A DNA stretch of 64,000 nt. Origin: Streptomyces sp. CMB-StM0423. GTDB lineage: Bacteria; Actinomycetota; Actinomycetes; Streptomycetales; Streptomycetaceae. Positions 47,566-56,304 of the stretch are shown piece after piece. The translations under genes and the position numbers were made by a program. The stretch is from the NCBI RefSeq assembly GCF_002847285.1, contig NZ_CP025407.1, forward strand, positions 4,000,501 to 4,064,500, written 5' to 3'. Within the stretch, counting starts at the first letter, position 1; every line of letters begins with the position of its first letter. Below the pieces are notes generated by a model. It made no database searches, was not told the DNA's origin, and saw only the letters and a program-made list of their open reading frames with translations.

Positions 47566-47890
47566 GCACGGTCCTTTCACGGACGGTGTCGCGGTTCCAA
47601 AGGGTGTGGGATGTGCGGCAGAGGCGCGGCTTGGGCACGCGCGGCCACGTGGAGAGATGACTCGACCTCGCTCGGCGTCAGTCAGCGACTCGACGGAGAA
47701 CCGGAGCGCGGTGGTGAAGAAGCACGGGCGCCGACTGCGGGCGCGACTCGGTGCTGATGCCAGAGTAACATCCCCCGTCCCCCGGCCATTCCCTTTCGCC
47801 GCTACGGGCCCGCTGAACAGGGCCTTAGCGTCACATCCCGGCGAAAAGGGCTGCCCCGGTGTCAGAGGGGCATGTCACAGTGCTAGGGAC
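47566..47890. other. Intergenic region between Rho paralogue and STAND ATPase genes
   Basis: About 325 bp with no coding frame that looks real and no hairpin or operator that I can defend. The two genes are divergent, so both promoters must lie here; no clear -35/-10 stands out. Confidence 0.4.
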
Positions 47891-50800
47891 ATGACTGCTG
47901 CACTCATCGGACGAGACCATCCCGCCGGCGTGCTGCGCGCCGAGGCCGACCGGGCCGCGGACAGCCACGGGGGCCTCGTGCTGGTCACGGGCGAGCCGGG
48001 CATCGGCAAGACGTCGCTGGTCACCGCCGCGGTGGCGGAGGCGAGACGGCGGGGGACGCTGGTGCTCGGCGGCTCCTGCTGGGCGTCTGACAGCGCCCCG
48101 GGGTACTGGCCGTGGGTCCAGGTCGTACGGGCGCTGCGGCGCGGTGTGCCGGCGGCCGAGTGGGCGGCGGCCCGCGAGGCGGCGGGCAGCGGGCTCGACG
48201 TGCTGCTCGGCGAGGAGCCGGCCGCGGGCGGGCAGCACGAGCACGGGGTGCCGGCCGAGCGCGTACGGGACGACCACGGCCCGCACCACGAACACGACCG
48301 GGACGGGGCACACCACGGCGGCACCGAACCCGCCGTCGTCACCGGCCCTCCGGCAGGACCCGGCACCGACCCGGCCGCCGCCGGGACGTACGCCGACAGC
48401 TTCCACCTCGCCGACGCGGTGACCACCGCTCTGGTCGCCGTCTCGCACACCCGCCCCGTCATCGTCGTCCTCGACGACCTGCACTGGGCGGACCCCGCCT
48501 CCCTGCGCCTGCTGGAGTTCGCCGCGCAGCACACCTGGTTCGAGCGGCTGCTGCTCATCGGCACGTACCGGGACGCCGAGGTCGACACCCCCGGCCACCC
48601 GCTGCGCGACCAGATCGCGCCGCTGGTTGCCAAGGCCACCACCCTCACGCTCACCGGGCTGGACCGCGCCGGTACGGCCCGGCTCATGGCCCGTACCGCA
48701 GGACGCGACCCGGACGGGACGCTGGCCGCCGAGGTGCACCGGCGCACGGGCGGCAACCCCTTCTTCATCGAGCAGACCGCCCGCCTCTGGGCCGGCGGCG
48801 CCTCCGCGGATGCCGTGGCGCCCGGCGTGCGGGACGCGCTCCAGCGCCGTCTGCAACTGCTGCCGGCACCGGTCGCCGAGCTGCTGGTCGCCGCCGCGGT
48901 GCTCGGCCGCGAGTTCCACCGCCAGGTGCTGGCCGCGGCCGTCGGCAGGCCGCCCGGGTACGTCGACCGGCTGCTGGAGACCGCGGTCGCGGCGCGGCTC
49001 GTCGTGGGCCGGGGCGCGGGCCTGTTCGCCTTCGGGCACGACCTGGTGCGCGAGACGCTGTACGAGGGCCTGGACCCCGCCGAGGCCCGCCGCCGGCACG
49101 CCGCGGTCGTCCGCGCGCTGGACGCCTCGCCCGCGCTGAGCGAGAAGGTCTTCCCCGCCGACCGCGCCCGGCACGCCTGGGAGGCGGGCGACGAGCTGCC
49201 CGCCGAGCAGGCCGTGGGGCTGCTGCGGGACGCCGGGCAGGACGCCGGCAGCCGGCTGGCGTTCGAGGAGGTCGTCTCGCACCTGCGGCGGGCGTACGAG
49301 CGGTCCGCCGCCGCGTCGCCGCGCTGCCGGGTGCTCACGGCCCTCGACCTGGGCGGCGCGCTGCTGCACGCGGGCAGGATGACCGACGCCTGGCCGCTCT
49401 TCGAGGGCGCGGTGCGCACCGCGCGGGAGCAGGACGACCCCGAGATGCTGGCCCGCGTCGCCCTCGGCGTCTTCAGCGCCGAGGGCTACTGCGCGACGGT
49501 CCCCCAGGACCAGGCCGAGGCCAACCGCCTGCTGCTGCGCGAGGCGCACCGCACGCTGGCCCGCAGCTCCCACCCGGAGTCGGCGGGGCCGGACGAGGGC
49601 GAGCTGACGGCCGGCCAGATGGCGGCGGAGCTGAGCATCACCCTGTCGGTCAGCGCCCGCCGCGGCCAGGACGACGAGGAGCTGGGCTTCGGCCTGTGGA
49701 CCAGGCACAACGCGATCTGGGGCCTGGGCACGGCCGCCGAGCGGGTGGCGCTGACGGAGGAGCTGATCACGCTCGCCGAGCGGGCCGGCAACCCCGCGGG
49801 GCGGCACATGGCGGTGGCGATGCGCTGGGTAGCGCTGCTGGAGCTGGGCGACCCGCGCTTCGCGCACACGTACCGCGGCTACGTCGAGGCCGCCGAGCGG
49901 AGCGAGGTGCCCAGCATCCGCCACACCCTGGTGATCGACCAGAGCCTGGTGGAGGCGCTGCGCGGCGACTTCGAGGCCGCCGAGCGGCATATCGCGCAGG
50001 TCGTGGAGATGGGCCGGGACAACGAGCACGAGCACTGGATCGAGCTGCTCGACCACCACTGGTGGACGATCCGGATGCTCCAGGGCCGGTACGCGGAGGC
50101 GGCCGAGGCGGCGGGCAGGCTCACCGCCGCCGGGCACGGCTTCCCGGCCGGGCTCCAGGCGCTGGCGGAGCTGCGCCGCGGCGATCCCGAGCCGGCGCTG
50201 CGGCTGGTCGCCGAGGGCCCGCCGACGGACGAGCAGCAGAACCGCGGCTTCTTCCCGCTGTGGCTGCGGCTCCAGGCGGAGACGGCGGCCGCGACCCGGG
50301 ACCCGGAGCTGGTCGCGTCGGTGCGGGACGCGCTGTCGCCGTACCGCGGGCAGTGGCTCGTGGCGGTCTACGGCTGGGACATGAGCGGGCCCGTCGACTA
50401 CTGGCTGGCGCTGGTCGACGCGGCGGAGGGCCGCTGGACCCCGGCCGCGGCCGGCTTCCGCGCGGCCCGCCGCTCGGCAGACCTGATGCAGGCCCGCCCG
50501 TGGTCGGTGCTGGCCCGGCACGGCCTGGCGGGGGTGCTACGGGAGCAGGGCGACCCGGCGGCGGAGCAACTGGCGCGGGAGACGGCGGCGGAAGCGACCC
50601 GCCTCGGCATGCGACTGGAGCCGGAGCAGCCCAGCACCCCGCCCGCCGAGCCGCACCCGGAGCCGCCCCCGCCGGCCGCGGAGTTCCGCTACGACGGCAG
50701 GGTGTGGACCCTGACGTACGCGGGCCGGACCGTGCACCTCCCCGACGCCAAGGGCCTGCGCGACCTGCACACCCTCCTCGCCGCCCCCGGCACCGACCTC

Positions 50801-51223
50801 CCCGCCGTCCGCCTCCTCAACCCGGAGGGCGGCGAGGAGCTGGCCGCCGCCCACCGCCTGGGCGGCGACCCCGTGCTCGACGCCGAGGCCAAGTCCCGCT
50901 ACCGGCGCCGGCTGGAACTCCTCGACGAGGAGATCGACCACGCCACCGCCGCCGGCGACGACACCCGCGCCGCCGCGTACGACCGCGAACGCGCCGCCCT
51001 CCTCGACGAACTCCGCGCCGCCGCCGGCCTCGCCGGCCGCCCCCGCCGCCTGGGCGACGAGGCGGAACGCGCCCGCAAGGCGGTGGGCGCCCGCATCCGC
51101 GACGCCCTCCGCAAGATCGCCAAGGGCCACCCCGATCTGGCCGAGCACCTCAAACAGACGATCTCCACCGGCACCACCTGCACCTACCACCCCCCGAGCC
51201 CCGCACCCACGTGGCGCCTGTGA
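47891..51223 (+). CDS. Large STAND-type ATPase, no LuxR HTH, coiled-coil C-terminus
   Basis: The product has 1110 residues. The N-terminal AAA/STAND module has Walker A GEPGIGKT (about residue 35-42) and Walker B VIVVLDDLHWAD. A His/Asp-rich stretch (QHEHGVPAERV, then DDHGPHHEHDRDGAHHGG) lies at about 115-145. A long TPR-like helical region follows. Its C-terminal 200 residues are not a DNA-binding HTH but a domain with FRYDGRVWTLTYAGRTVHLP, then a charged coiled coil (AKSRYRRRLELLDEEIDHAT). Signalling or regulation through protein contacts is likely. ATG start, weak ribosome-binding site. Confidence 0.82.
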   Translation: MTAALIGRDHPAGVLRAEADRAADSHGGLVLVTGEPGIGKTSLVTAAVAEARRRGTLVLGGSCWASDSAPGYWPWVQVVRALRRGVPAAEWAAAREAAGSGLDVLLGEEPAAGGQHEHGVPAERVRDDHGPHHEHDRDGAHHGGTEPAVVTGPPAGPGTDPAAAGTYADSFHLADAVTTALVAVSHTRPVIVVLDDLHWADPASLRLLEFAAQHTWFERLLLIGTYRDAEVDTPGHPLRDQIAPLVAKATTLTLTGLDRAGTARLMARTAGRDPDGTLAAEVHRRTGGNPFFIEQTARLWAGGASADAVAPGVRDALQRRLQLLPAPVAELLVAAAVLGREFHRQVLAAAVGRPPGYVDRLLETAVAARLVVGRGAGLFAFGHDLVRETLYEGLDPAEARRRHAAVVRALDASPALSEKVFPADRARHAWEAGDELPAEQAVGLLRDAGQDAGSRLAFEEVVSHLRRAYERSAAASPRCRVLTALDLGGALLHAGRMTDAWPLFEGAVRTAREQDDPEMLARVALGVFSAEGYCATVPQDQAEANRLLLREAHRTLARSSHPESAGPDEGELTAGQMAAELSITLSVSARRGQDDEELGFGLWTRHNAIWGLGTAAERVALTEELITLAERAGNPAGRHMAVAMRWVALLELGDPRFAHTYRGYVEAAERSEVPSIRHTLVIDQSLVEALRGDFEAAERHIAQVVEMGRDNEHEHWIELLDHHWWTIRMLQGRYAEAAEAAGRLTAAGHGFPAGLQALAELRRGDPEPALRLVAEGPPTDEQQNRGFFPLWLRLQAETAAATRDPELVASVRDALSPYRGQWLVAVYGWDMSGPVDYWLALVDAAEGRWTPAAAGFRAARRSADLMQARPWSVLARHGLAGVLREQGDPAAEQLARETAAEATRLGMRLEPEQPSTPPAEPHPEPPPPAAEFRYDGRVWTLTYAGRTVHLPDAKGLRDLHTLLAAPGTDLPAVRLLNPEGGEELAAAHRLGGDPVLDAEAKSRYRRRLELLDEEIDHATAAGDDTRAAAYDRERAALLDELRAAAGLAGRPRRLGDEAERARKAVGARIRDALRKIAKGHPDLAEHLKQTISTGTTCTYHPPSPAPTWRL

Positions 51224-51383
51224 ATCGGCGCCGGATCGGCAGTAGCGCGTCGCACGGCGCATTACGCTGTGGCCCCGGTGAGTGCCGGGCGGTGCGGCTC
51301 CTTCTGTCGACTGTGAATCAGAGCCGGGTGCTCCTCGGACTTCCCTATGCTGTAAGCACGAAAGCCGGAGGAGGTGCCGGGCC

Positions 51384-51953
51384 ATGGACAAGGCCAACGC
51401 GCTCGTTCAGTTGTGGCATGACCTTGAGGTCCCGGACGGCCTGCGGGTGGAGCTTCTAGACGGCGAACTCGTGATGCAGGCCAACCCCGGGCATGTTCAC
51501 GACCTGCCCGGTCGAAGCCTCGTCCGGCACACACCGGAGCCTTTCGAGGCATGGTCCGAGCGCGGACTGCTGGTGGCCGACGACTATCGCCCGCGAGCCG
51601 ACGCCGTGATCATCCGGAGCGAGGACCGCCCGGCGGACGAGTCGGACGCGGACTGGCCGGCGCAGGTCGTACTGGCCGTGGTCGAGACGGTCTCCAGCAC
51701 CCGTACGGCCATCAAGCGCGACTGGGAGGACAAGCGGGAGCGCTACGCCTCGGTGGGCATCCCGGTCTACCTGGTCGTCGATCCGAACGACGCAACCTGG
51801 CACATCCTGGAGCTGGAGGGCCGGGTGTACGTCGAGACGGGCAAGGGCATCTTCGGCCAGCCGCTCACGTTCCCCGAGCCGATGGGCTTCACCGTGCAAA
51901 CGCACGGCTGGCACCCCTACCGCCCCGCGCCGCCGGATCCCAGCCACGGCTGA
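51384..51953 (+). CDS. Uma2-family (DUF820) nuclease-like protein
   Basis: The product has 189 residues with the PD-(D/E)XK-like fold of the Uma2 family. Family landmarks are VELLDGELVMQ, DDYRPRADAVIIRSED (Asp of the motif), QVVLAVVETVSSTRTAIKRDWEDKRERYASVGIPVYLVVDP. The function is unproven in bacteria; many copies are solitary. The ATG at 51384 follows GGAGGAGG. It is not part of a recognisable toxin-antitoxin pair here. Confidence 0.85.
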   Translation: MDKANALVQLWHDLEVPDGLRVELLDGELVMQANPGHVHDLPGRSLVRHTPEPFEAWSERGLLVADDYRPRADAVIIRSEDRPADESDADWPAQVVLAVVETVSSTRTAIKRDWEDKRERYASVGIPVYLVVDPNDATWHILELEGRVYVETGKGIFGQPLTFPEPMGFTVQTHGWHPYRPAPPDPSHG

Positions 51954-51976
51954 GCCCGCCGGCGAAGGCCGAACGC

Positions 51977-52531
51977 TCAGCGCAGATCGAGCACCATCAC
52001 GTCGTGCAGATCAGCACCGGCCCAAGGCCGTGCGTCGCCGATCTTCCGGTATCCCCACGCCTGGTAAGCCGCTGATGCCGACCTGCTGTCCGGGTGGACG
52101 TTGAGCAGGACGCGTTCGGTCCCGATGCCGTGGAGCAGGGTCCCGTGGAGGCGACGGGCAATGCCTTGTCCACGCCAGGGTGTGCGCACGGCGAGTTCCA
52201 TGAGGCCGAACGTGCGGTGGCCGTCCTCGCGCCGCATGTCCTCGGCTACCGGTTCGGTGAGTTCGTCCCACCATCCCGTGTCGGCGCTGAGCGGATACCC
52301 GTACGCCATACCGGCCGGCTCACCGTCCTCGGCACTGGCGAGGACGGCACGGAAGCCGGGCTTGCGGCACTGGGAGCGGAAGCGCCGGAAGGTGGCCTTC
52401 ACCTCGCTCTCGGTCTCGTTGTACGGCGACTCCGCGAACGCTTCGGCGTAGATGAGGCGGAACGAGCCCTCGGCCTTCGCGGCGGCGCGACTGTCCATCT
52501 GCTCCAGGACGACGGCCCGTCGTTGTGTCAC
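51977..52531 (-). CDS. GNAT N-acetyltransferase
   Basis: The product has 184 residues. The acetyl-CoA motif A is TPWRGQGIARRLHGTLL, and strand/loop ASASAAYQAWGYRKIGDA marks the C-terminal half. It transfers an acetyl group to an unknown amine. GTG start after GGGGAG with 6-nt spacing. It is convergent with the Uma2 gene and upstream of DUF397, without clear functional linkage. Confidence 0.87.
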   Translation of the reverse strand: MTQRRAVVLEQMDSRAAAKAEGSFRLIYAEAFAESPYNETESEVKATFRRFRSQCRKPGFRAVLASAEDGEPAGMAYGYPLSADTGWWDELTEPVAEDMRREDGHRTFGLMELAVRTPWRGQGIARRLHGTLLHGIGTERVLLNVHPDSRSASAAYQAWGYRKIGDARPWAGADLHDVMVLDLR

Positions 52532-52603
52532 GTAATGCTCCCCGGGACAGGTCCGTCGGCCCCGCAGGCGGTAGCGGGGCCGGGTGTGCGGAGCCGTCGG
52601 AGC

Positions 52604-52810
52604 TCAGGCGGAGAACTGCCCGCCCTTCACCGCGGACACGAAGTCGGCCCAGCCCTCCGTGGTGAAGGTGAGCGCCGGGCCGTGCGGATCCTTGCTGTCG
52701 CGGACCGGGATGACGTGCGTGATCCCTTCTGCGATCTCGATGCAGTCGCCCCCGTTGGTGCTGTAGCTGGACTTGCGCCAGCGGACAGGCAACTCACTTG
52801 CGCTGGTCAT
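52604..52810 (-). CDS. DUF397 protein
   Basis: The product has 68 residues, complete DUF397: WRKSSYSTNGGDCIEIAEG, then VIPVRDSKDPHGPALTF and GWADFVSAVKGGQF. The gene pair XRE/DUF5753 plus DUF397 is frequent in Streptomyces; the small protein is thought to pair with the regulator. Its ATG overlaps the TGA of the upstream regulator remnant (ATGA), as in intact pairs, although that regulator is now broken. Confidence 0.9.
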   Translation of the reverse strand: MTSASELPVRWRKSSYSTNGGDCIEIAEGITHVIPVRDSKDPHGPALTFTTEGWADFVSAVKGGQFSA

Positions 52811-53332
52811 CGCTTCTCCAACCCCTCCAGGTGCATGCCGATGCGTTCGGCAGACGCTTCGGGCGACAAGGCACAGCCACGTAGCAGACCATAGGCCCGG
52901 ACGCCTTCCGCGACTTCGGCCGTGTCGAGAGCCGTTCGCCCCTGGGAGAAGCCGTCCACGAACAGCACGTCGTGCGGTGGCTTGCGGTCGCCTGTCTTCG
53001 GATCCCGGCCCCCCTGGTCGAAGTTAAGGAGGGTGAACGGGCCGGCCCACCTCGTCCGGCACCACCTGGATCACCGTCCGGGGCGCCTGGCCGGCTGTCA
53101 GCAGACGCTCAAGCTGAGCCCGCATGACGGCGGGCCCGCCGATCTTCCTGCGCAGCGCCTGCTCATCAACGATGAACCACGTGTGCGGCGGGTTCTGCCG
53201 TTCCAGGATGGCTTGCCGGGTCATGCGGGCAGCAACGAGGTCGGCCAGGTCGTCCGGGCGCACCGGGGCGAGCATCGCCCGCGCGTACTCCTCCGTCTGC
53301 AACAGGGCCGGGATGATCTGGCTCTGGAACGG
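52807..53332 (-). pseudogene. XRE/DUF5753 regulator remnant, HTH lost and frameshifted
   Basis: A DUF5753 domain begins abruptly (FQSQIIPALLQTEEYARAML) without the usual N-terminal HTH. It runs to VVPDEVG and then leaves the frame near 53035-53050. The rest of the domain (PFTLLNFDQGGRDPKTGDRK and DVLFVDGFSQGRTALDTAEV) continues one base off and ends at TGA 52807-52809, overlapping DUF397. Removing one C in the GGCCC at about 53035 would restore the frame. No HTH-coding sequence remains: the space upstream is taken by the RsbW-like gene. Confidence 0.8.
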
Positions 53333-53401
53333 TTGACCGGCGGACAAGCAGGGACCGGACGGGGGCCACAGCTCGGCTTCACCCGGAACGGAGCACGCAC
53401 C

Positions 53402-53784
53402 ATGACCACGCAGTCGCGCATGTTCGCCCGGAGTGCTCGTTCGGTGGGCAAGGCGCGCGACTTCGTCGCCTCCCAAGTGCGTGCGGGGGGAACGGGCGGA
53501 CGACATCCGCGTGTGCGTTTCCGAGTTGGCGACCAACGCACTCCGTCACACCCCCCGCCGGCCGCCCCTTCCTCGTACGCGTGGACGCGCAGGAACACCT
53601 CGTGCACGTCGAGGTGCACGACGCCGGGGGCGGTGAGCCACGCGTGTGCACGCCCGCGACAACCGACGACCAGGGCCGCGGACTGCTCCTGGTCGCCGCC
53701 CTCGCCGACGACTGGGGCACCACCGACCGCAACGGTCCGGGCAAAACCGTCTGGGCAACCTTCAAGCTCCCCGGCCGACGGTGA
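53402..53784 (+). pseudogene. RsbW-like ATP-binding protein with two +1 frameshifts
   Basis: Three frames join into one GHKL kinase. They are MTTQSRMFARSARSVGKARD with FVASQV (frame of ATG 53402), then GERADDIRVCVSELATNALRH (the N-box), then GRPFLVRVDAQEHLVHVEVHDAGGG and DDQGRGLLLVAALADDWG (the G-box). Each shift lies at a 6-base homopolymer: GGGGGG near 53489 and CCCCCC near 53552. Deleting one base from each restores a continuous frame. Either the gene is decayed or these are homopolymer sequencing errors. Intact, the protein would be about 127 residues. Confidence 0.8.
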
Positions 53785-53875
53785 GGGGGCAAGCGGCGGT
53801 GTCAGTCCTGGGGTCCGGGGGCGACCTCGTCGATCACCTGGTCGCCGAAGCGCCAGAAGCCGCGGTTGCCTTCCG

Positions 53876-55375
53876 TCAGGCTTTGACCGCCGGACCGCGG
53901 AGCAGCGCGGCTATGAGGACGGCGCCGAGTGCGAGGAGGGCGGCAGTGGCGGTGAGCGCGTAGGAGAAGCCCTCCGTCGCCGCGTGCAAGGGGTCGTGCT
54001 CCGCGGTCAGTTCGTCGCGACGGCGGGTGGCCAGACCGACGAAGACCGCCACCCCCACCGCGCCCCCGACCTGCTGGACGGAGGTCAGGACCGCTGAGCC
54101 GAGCCCGGCGTTCTCGCCGGTGGTGCCGGTGAGGGCCGCGACGGTCAGGGCGGGCAGGCTCAGCCCGCAGCCGAGGCTCGTGACGAGCATGCCGGGCAGC
54201 ACCCCGGACGCGTAGCCGTCGCTCGGTGCCACGCCCGCCAGCAGCAGCAGCCCGGCCGCGGTGATCAGGAACGACAGCACGAGGGCAGGTCGCGCGCCGA
54301 GCCTCGTCACGGCTCGGGAGGAGAGCCACATGCCGATCAGGATGCCGCCGCCGTACGGGAGGTAGGCGAGGCCGGCCGTGAGCGGGCGGTAGCCCAGCAC
54401 GGTCTGCAGGTGCACCATCAGCAGGAAGGCCATCGCGTACATGGCGGCGGAGAACAGCAGGGTCGTCCCGTTGGCCACGGCGCGGAACCGGAAGGCCAGG
54501 AACGACAGCGGCACCAGCGGCTCGGCGGTACGTGCTTCGACCGCGAAGAAGGCGGCGGCCAGGAGGACGGCGAGGACCAGGGGCCCGACGGCCCCCGCGT
54601 CGCCCCAGCCCGACTCGCCGGCCCGCAGCAGTCCGTAGACCAGGGACACGAGGGCGCCGGTGCCCAGGACCGCGCCGGGTACGTCGAGGCGGGCCGCGCG
54701 TCCGGCGCGGCTCTCGGGCACCAGGCGCGGGAGCAGCACGACGGCCGCCAGCGCCACCGGCAGGTTGATCAGGAAGATCCAGCGCCAGGACGCGAGGCCG
54801 GTCAGCGCTCCGGAGATCACCAGGCCCGCCGTACCGCCCAGACCCGCGATCCCGCCCCAGATGCCGAACGCCCTGGCGCGCTCCCGGGTGCCCGGGAACA
54901 GGAGCGCGATCAGCGCCAGCGCGGCGGGGCTGGCCATGGCCGCTCCCGCGCCCTGGAGGAACCGCCCGGCCACCAGTTGCCAGGGCTCCTGCGCGAGCCC
55001 GCAGAGCAGACTCGCCGTGCCGAACACGGCCACGCCGGTCAGGAAGACGCGGCGGCGGCCCAGCAGGTCGGCCATGCGGCCGAAGAGCAGCAGCAGCCCG
55101 CCGAAGGCGAGGAAGTAGGCGTTGACGACCCAGGCCAGCCCCGCGGTGCTGAAGCCGAGGTCGTCGCGCACGGTGGGGAGCGCGACGCTCACCACGTTGT
55201 CGTCCACGACCAGCATGAACTGCACGAAGCACAGGACCACCAGGGCCGGTCCCCGGCGCCCGGCGACCCGGGGCTCGACCGCTGCCGGCACCGCCGCCAT
55301 GCCGGGCGTCCCGTCCTGCGGGGCGGGGACGGTCACGCTGCGGTCGCGCCCGGGGCGCGGAGGATTGGTCGGCAT
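53876..55375 (-). CDS. MFS drug exporter, DHA2 (14-TM) type
   Basis: The product has 499 residues and about 14 predicted helices. Motif A is GRMADLLGRRRVFL, and motif-C-like glycine repeats are GGIAGLGGTAGLVISG. The D in VQFMLVVDDNVVSVALP is the TM1 acid typical of proton-coupled multidrug exporters such as QacA and EmrB. ATG start. It is divergent from an AraC-family regulator, with 84 bp between starts, so that regulator probably controls it. The sequence between its stop and the upstream remnant (53785-53875) may hold a gene fragment. Confidence 0.88.
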   Translation of the reverse strand: MPTNPPRPGRDRSVTVPAPQDGTPGMAAVPAAVEPRVAGRRGPALVVLCFVQFMLVVDDNVVSVALPTVRDDLGFSTAGLAWVVNAYFLAFGGLLLLFGRMADLLGRRRVFLTGVAVFGTASLLCGLAQEPWQLVAGRFLQGAGAAMASPAALALIALLFPGTRERARAFGIWGGIAGLGGTAGLVISGALTGLASWRWIFLINLPVALAAVVLLPRLVPESRAGRAARLDVPGAVLGTGALVSLVYGLLRAGESGWGDAGAVGPLVLAVLLAAAFFAVEARTAEPLVPLSFLAFRFRAVANGTTLLFSAAMYAMAFLLMVHLQTVLGYRPLTAGLAYLPYGGGILIGMWLSSRAVTRLGARPALVLSFLITAAGLLLLAGVAPSDGYASGVLPGMLVTSLGCGLSLPALTVAALTGTTGENAGLGSAVLTSVQQVGGAVGVAVFVGLATRRRDELTAEHDPLHAATEGFSYALTATAALLALGAVLIAALLRGPAVKA

Positions 55376-55459
55376 ACGACGACGCTATGCACCCGGCGTC
55401 CTGGCCGCGATGCGCTACCGGGCCACGTCATGTCGCATTGGGGACATACGCTGGGAGGC

Positions 55460-56260
55460 ATGACCGATGCCGTCTTCGGGGCCGTCCCGGTCGGGGTGGG
55501 CGCCATCGTCGTCGGGACCTTCCCGCTGGCGTCCGGGCAGTGGTTCGTGCCGCACAGCCACCCGCAGCACCAGTTGGCCTGGGCGCGGCGCGGTGTGCTG
55601 GGCGTCGCCGTCGGCGACGCCTACTGGGTCCTGCCGCGTACCCGGGCGCTGTGGCTGCCCGCGGGGGTCGTCCACCGGACCGGGGCGACCCGCGACGCGG
55701 TCTTGTGCAGCCTCTACTTCGCACCGGACAGATGCGACCTGGACTGGACGGAACCCACGCCGGTCGGCGTAGACGGGCTGCTCGCCCACCTGTTCGTGCA
55801 CCTGAGCGACGAGAGCCTGCCCGACGCCGCGCGGCTACGGGCCGAGGCGGTCGTCCTGGACCTGCTGCGCCCGCTGCCGGCCACCCCCGTCGACGTACCG
55901 AGTCCCGCCGACGACCGTGTCCGCGCGGTGGCCGACGCGCTGCTCGCCGACCCCGCGGACCCCAGGAGCCTGGAGGCCCACGCGCGCAGCGTCGGCGTGA
56001 GCCGGCGCACCCTGACCCGGCTGTTCGTCCACGACACCGGCATGAACTTCGACCGCTGGCGCACCCATCTGCGGATGCGTGCCGCCCTGCCGCTCCTCGC
56101 CGAGGGCCAGCCCGTCTCCCGGGTCGCGCACACCGTGGGATACGCGACGCCGAGCGCGTTCCTCGCGGCGTTCCGGCGGACGGTCGGCACCTCCCCGGGC
56201 CGCTACCTCAACGGCGACGCGGCGTTCGACGCACCCGCCACCGGCGCCCCGGGTACATGA
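55460..56260 (+). CDS. AraC-family transcriptional regulator
   Basis: The product has about 266 residues. A cupin-like sensor domain comes first (HSHPQHQLAWARRGVLGVAVGDAYWVLP, then ALWLPAGVVHRT). The AraC double HTH follows (ADPRSLEAHARSVGVSRRTLTRLFVHDTGMNFDRWRTHLRMRAALPLLAEGQPVSRVAHTVGYATPSAFLAAFRR, seen in order). This matches NimR-type regulators that control a neighbouring MFS exporter. The start is uncertain: ATG 55460 has GGGAGG only 1 nt away, and ATG 55430 is an alternative. Confidence 0.82.
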   Translation: MTDAVFGAVPVGVGAIVVGTFPLASGQWFVPHSHPQHQLAWARRGVLGVAVGDAYWVLPRTRALWLPAGVVHRTGATRDAVLCSLYFAPDRCDLDWTEPTPVGVDGLLAHLFVHLSDESLPDAARLRAEAVVLDLLRPLPATPVDVPSPADDRVRAVADALLADPADPRSLEAHARSVGVSRRTLTRLFVHDTGMNFDRWRTHLRMRAALPLLAEGQPVSRVAHTVGYATPSAFLAAFRRTVGTSPGRYLNGDAAFDAPATGAPGT

Positions 56261-56304
56261 CGCGGACGGGCCCGGCGCCCGGTGGGGCGGCGGGCCCGTA
56301 GCGG

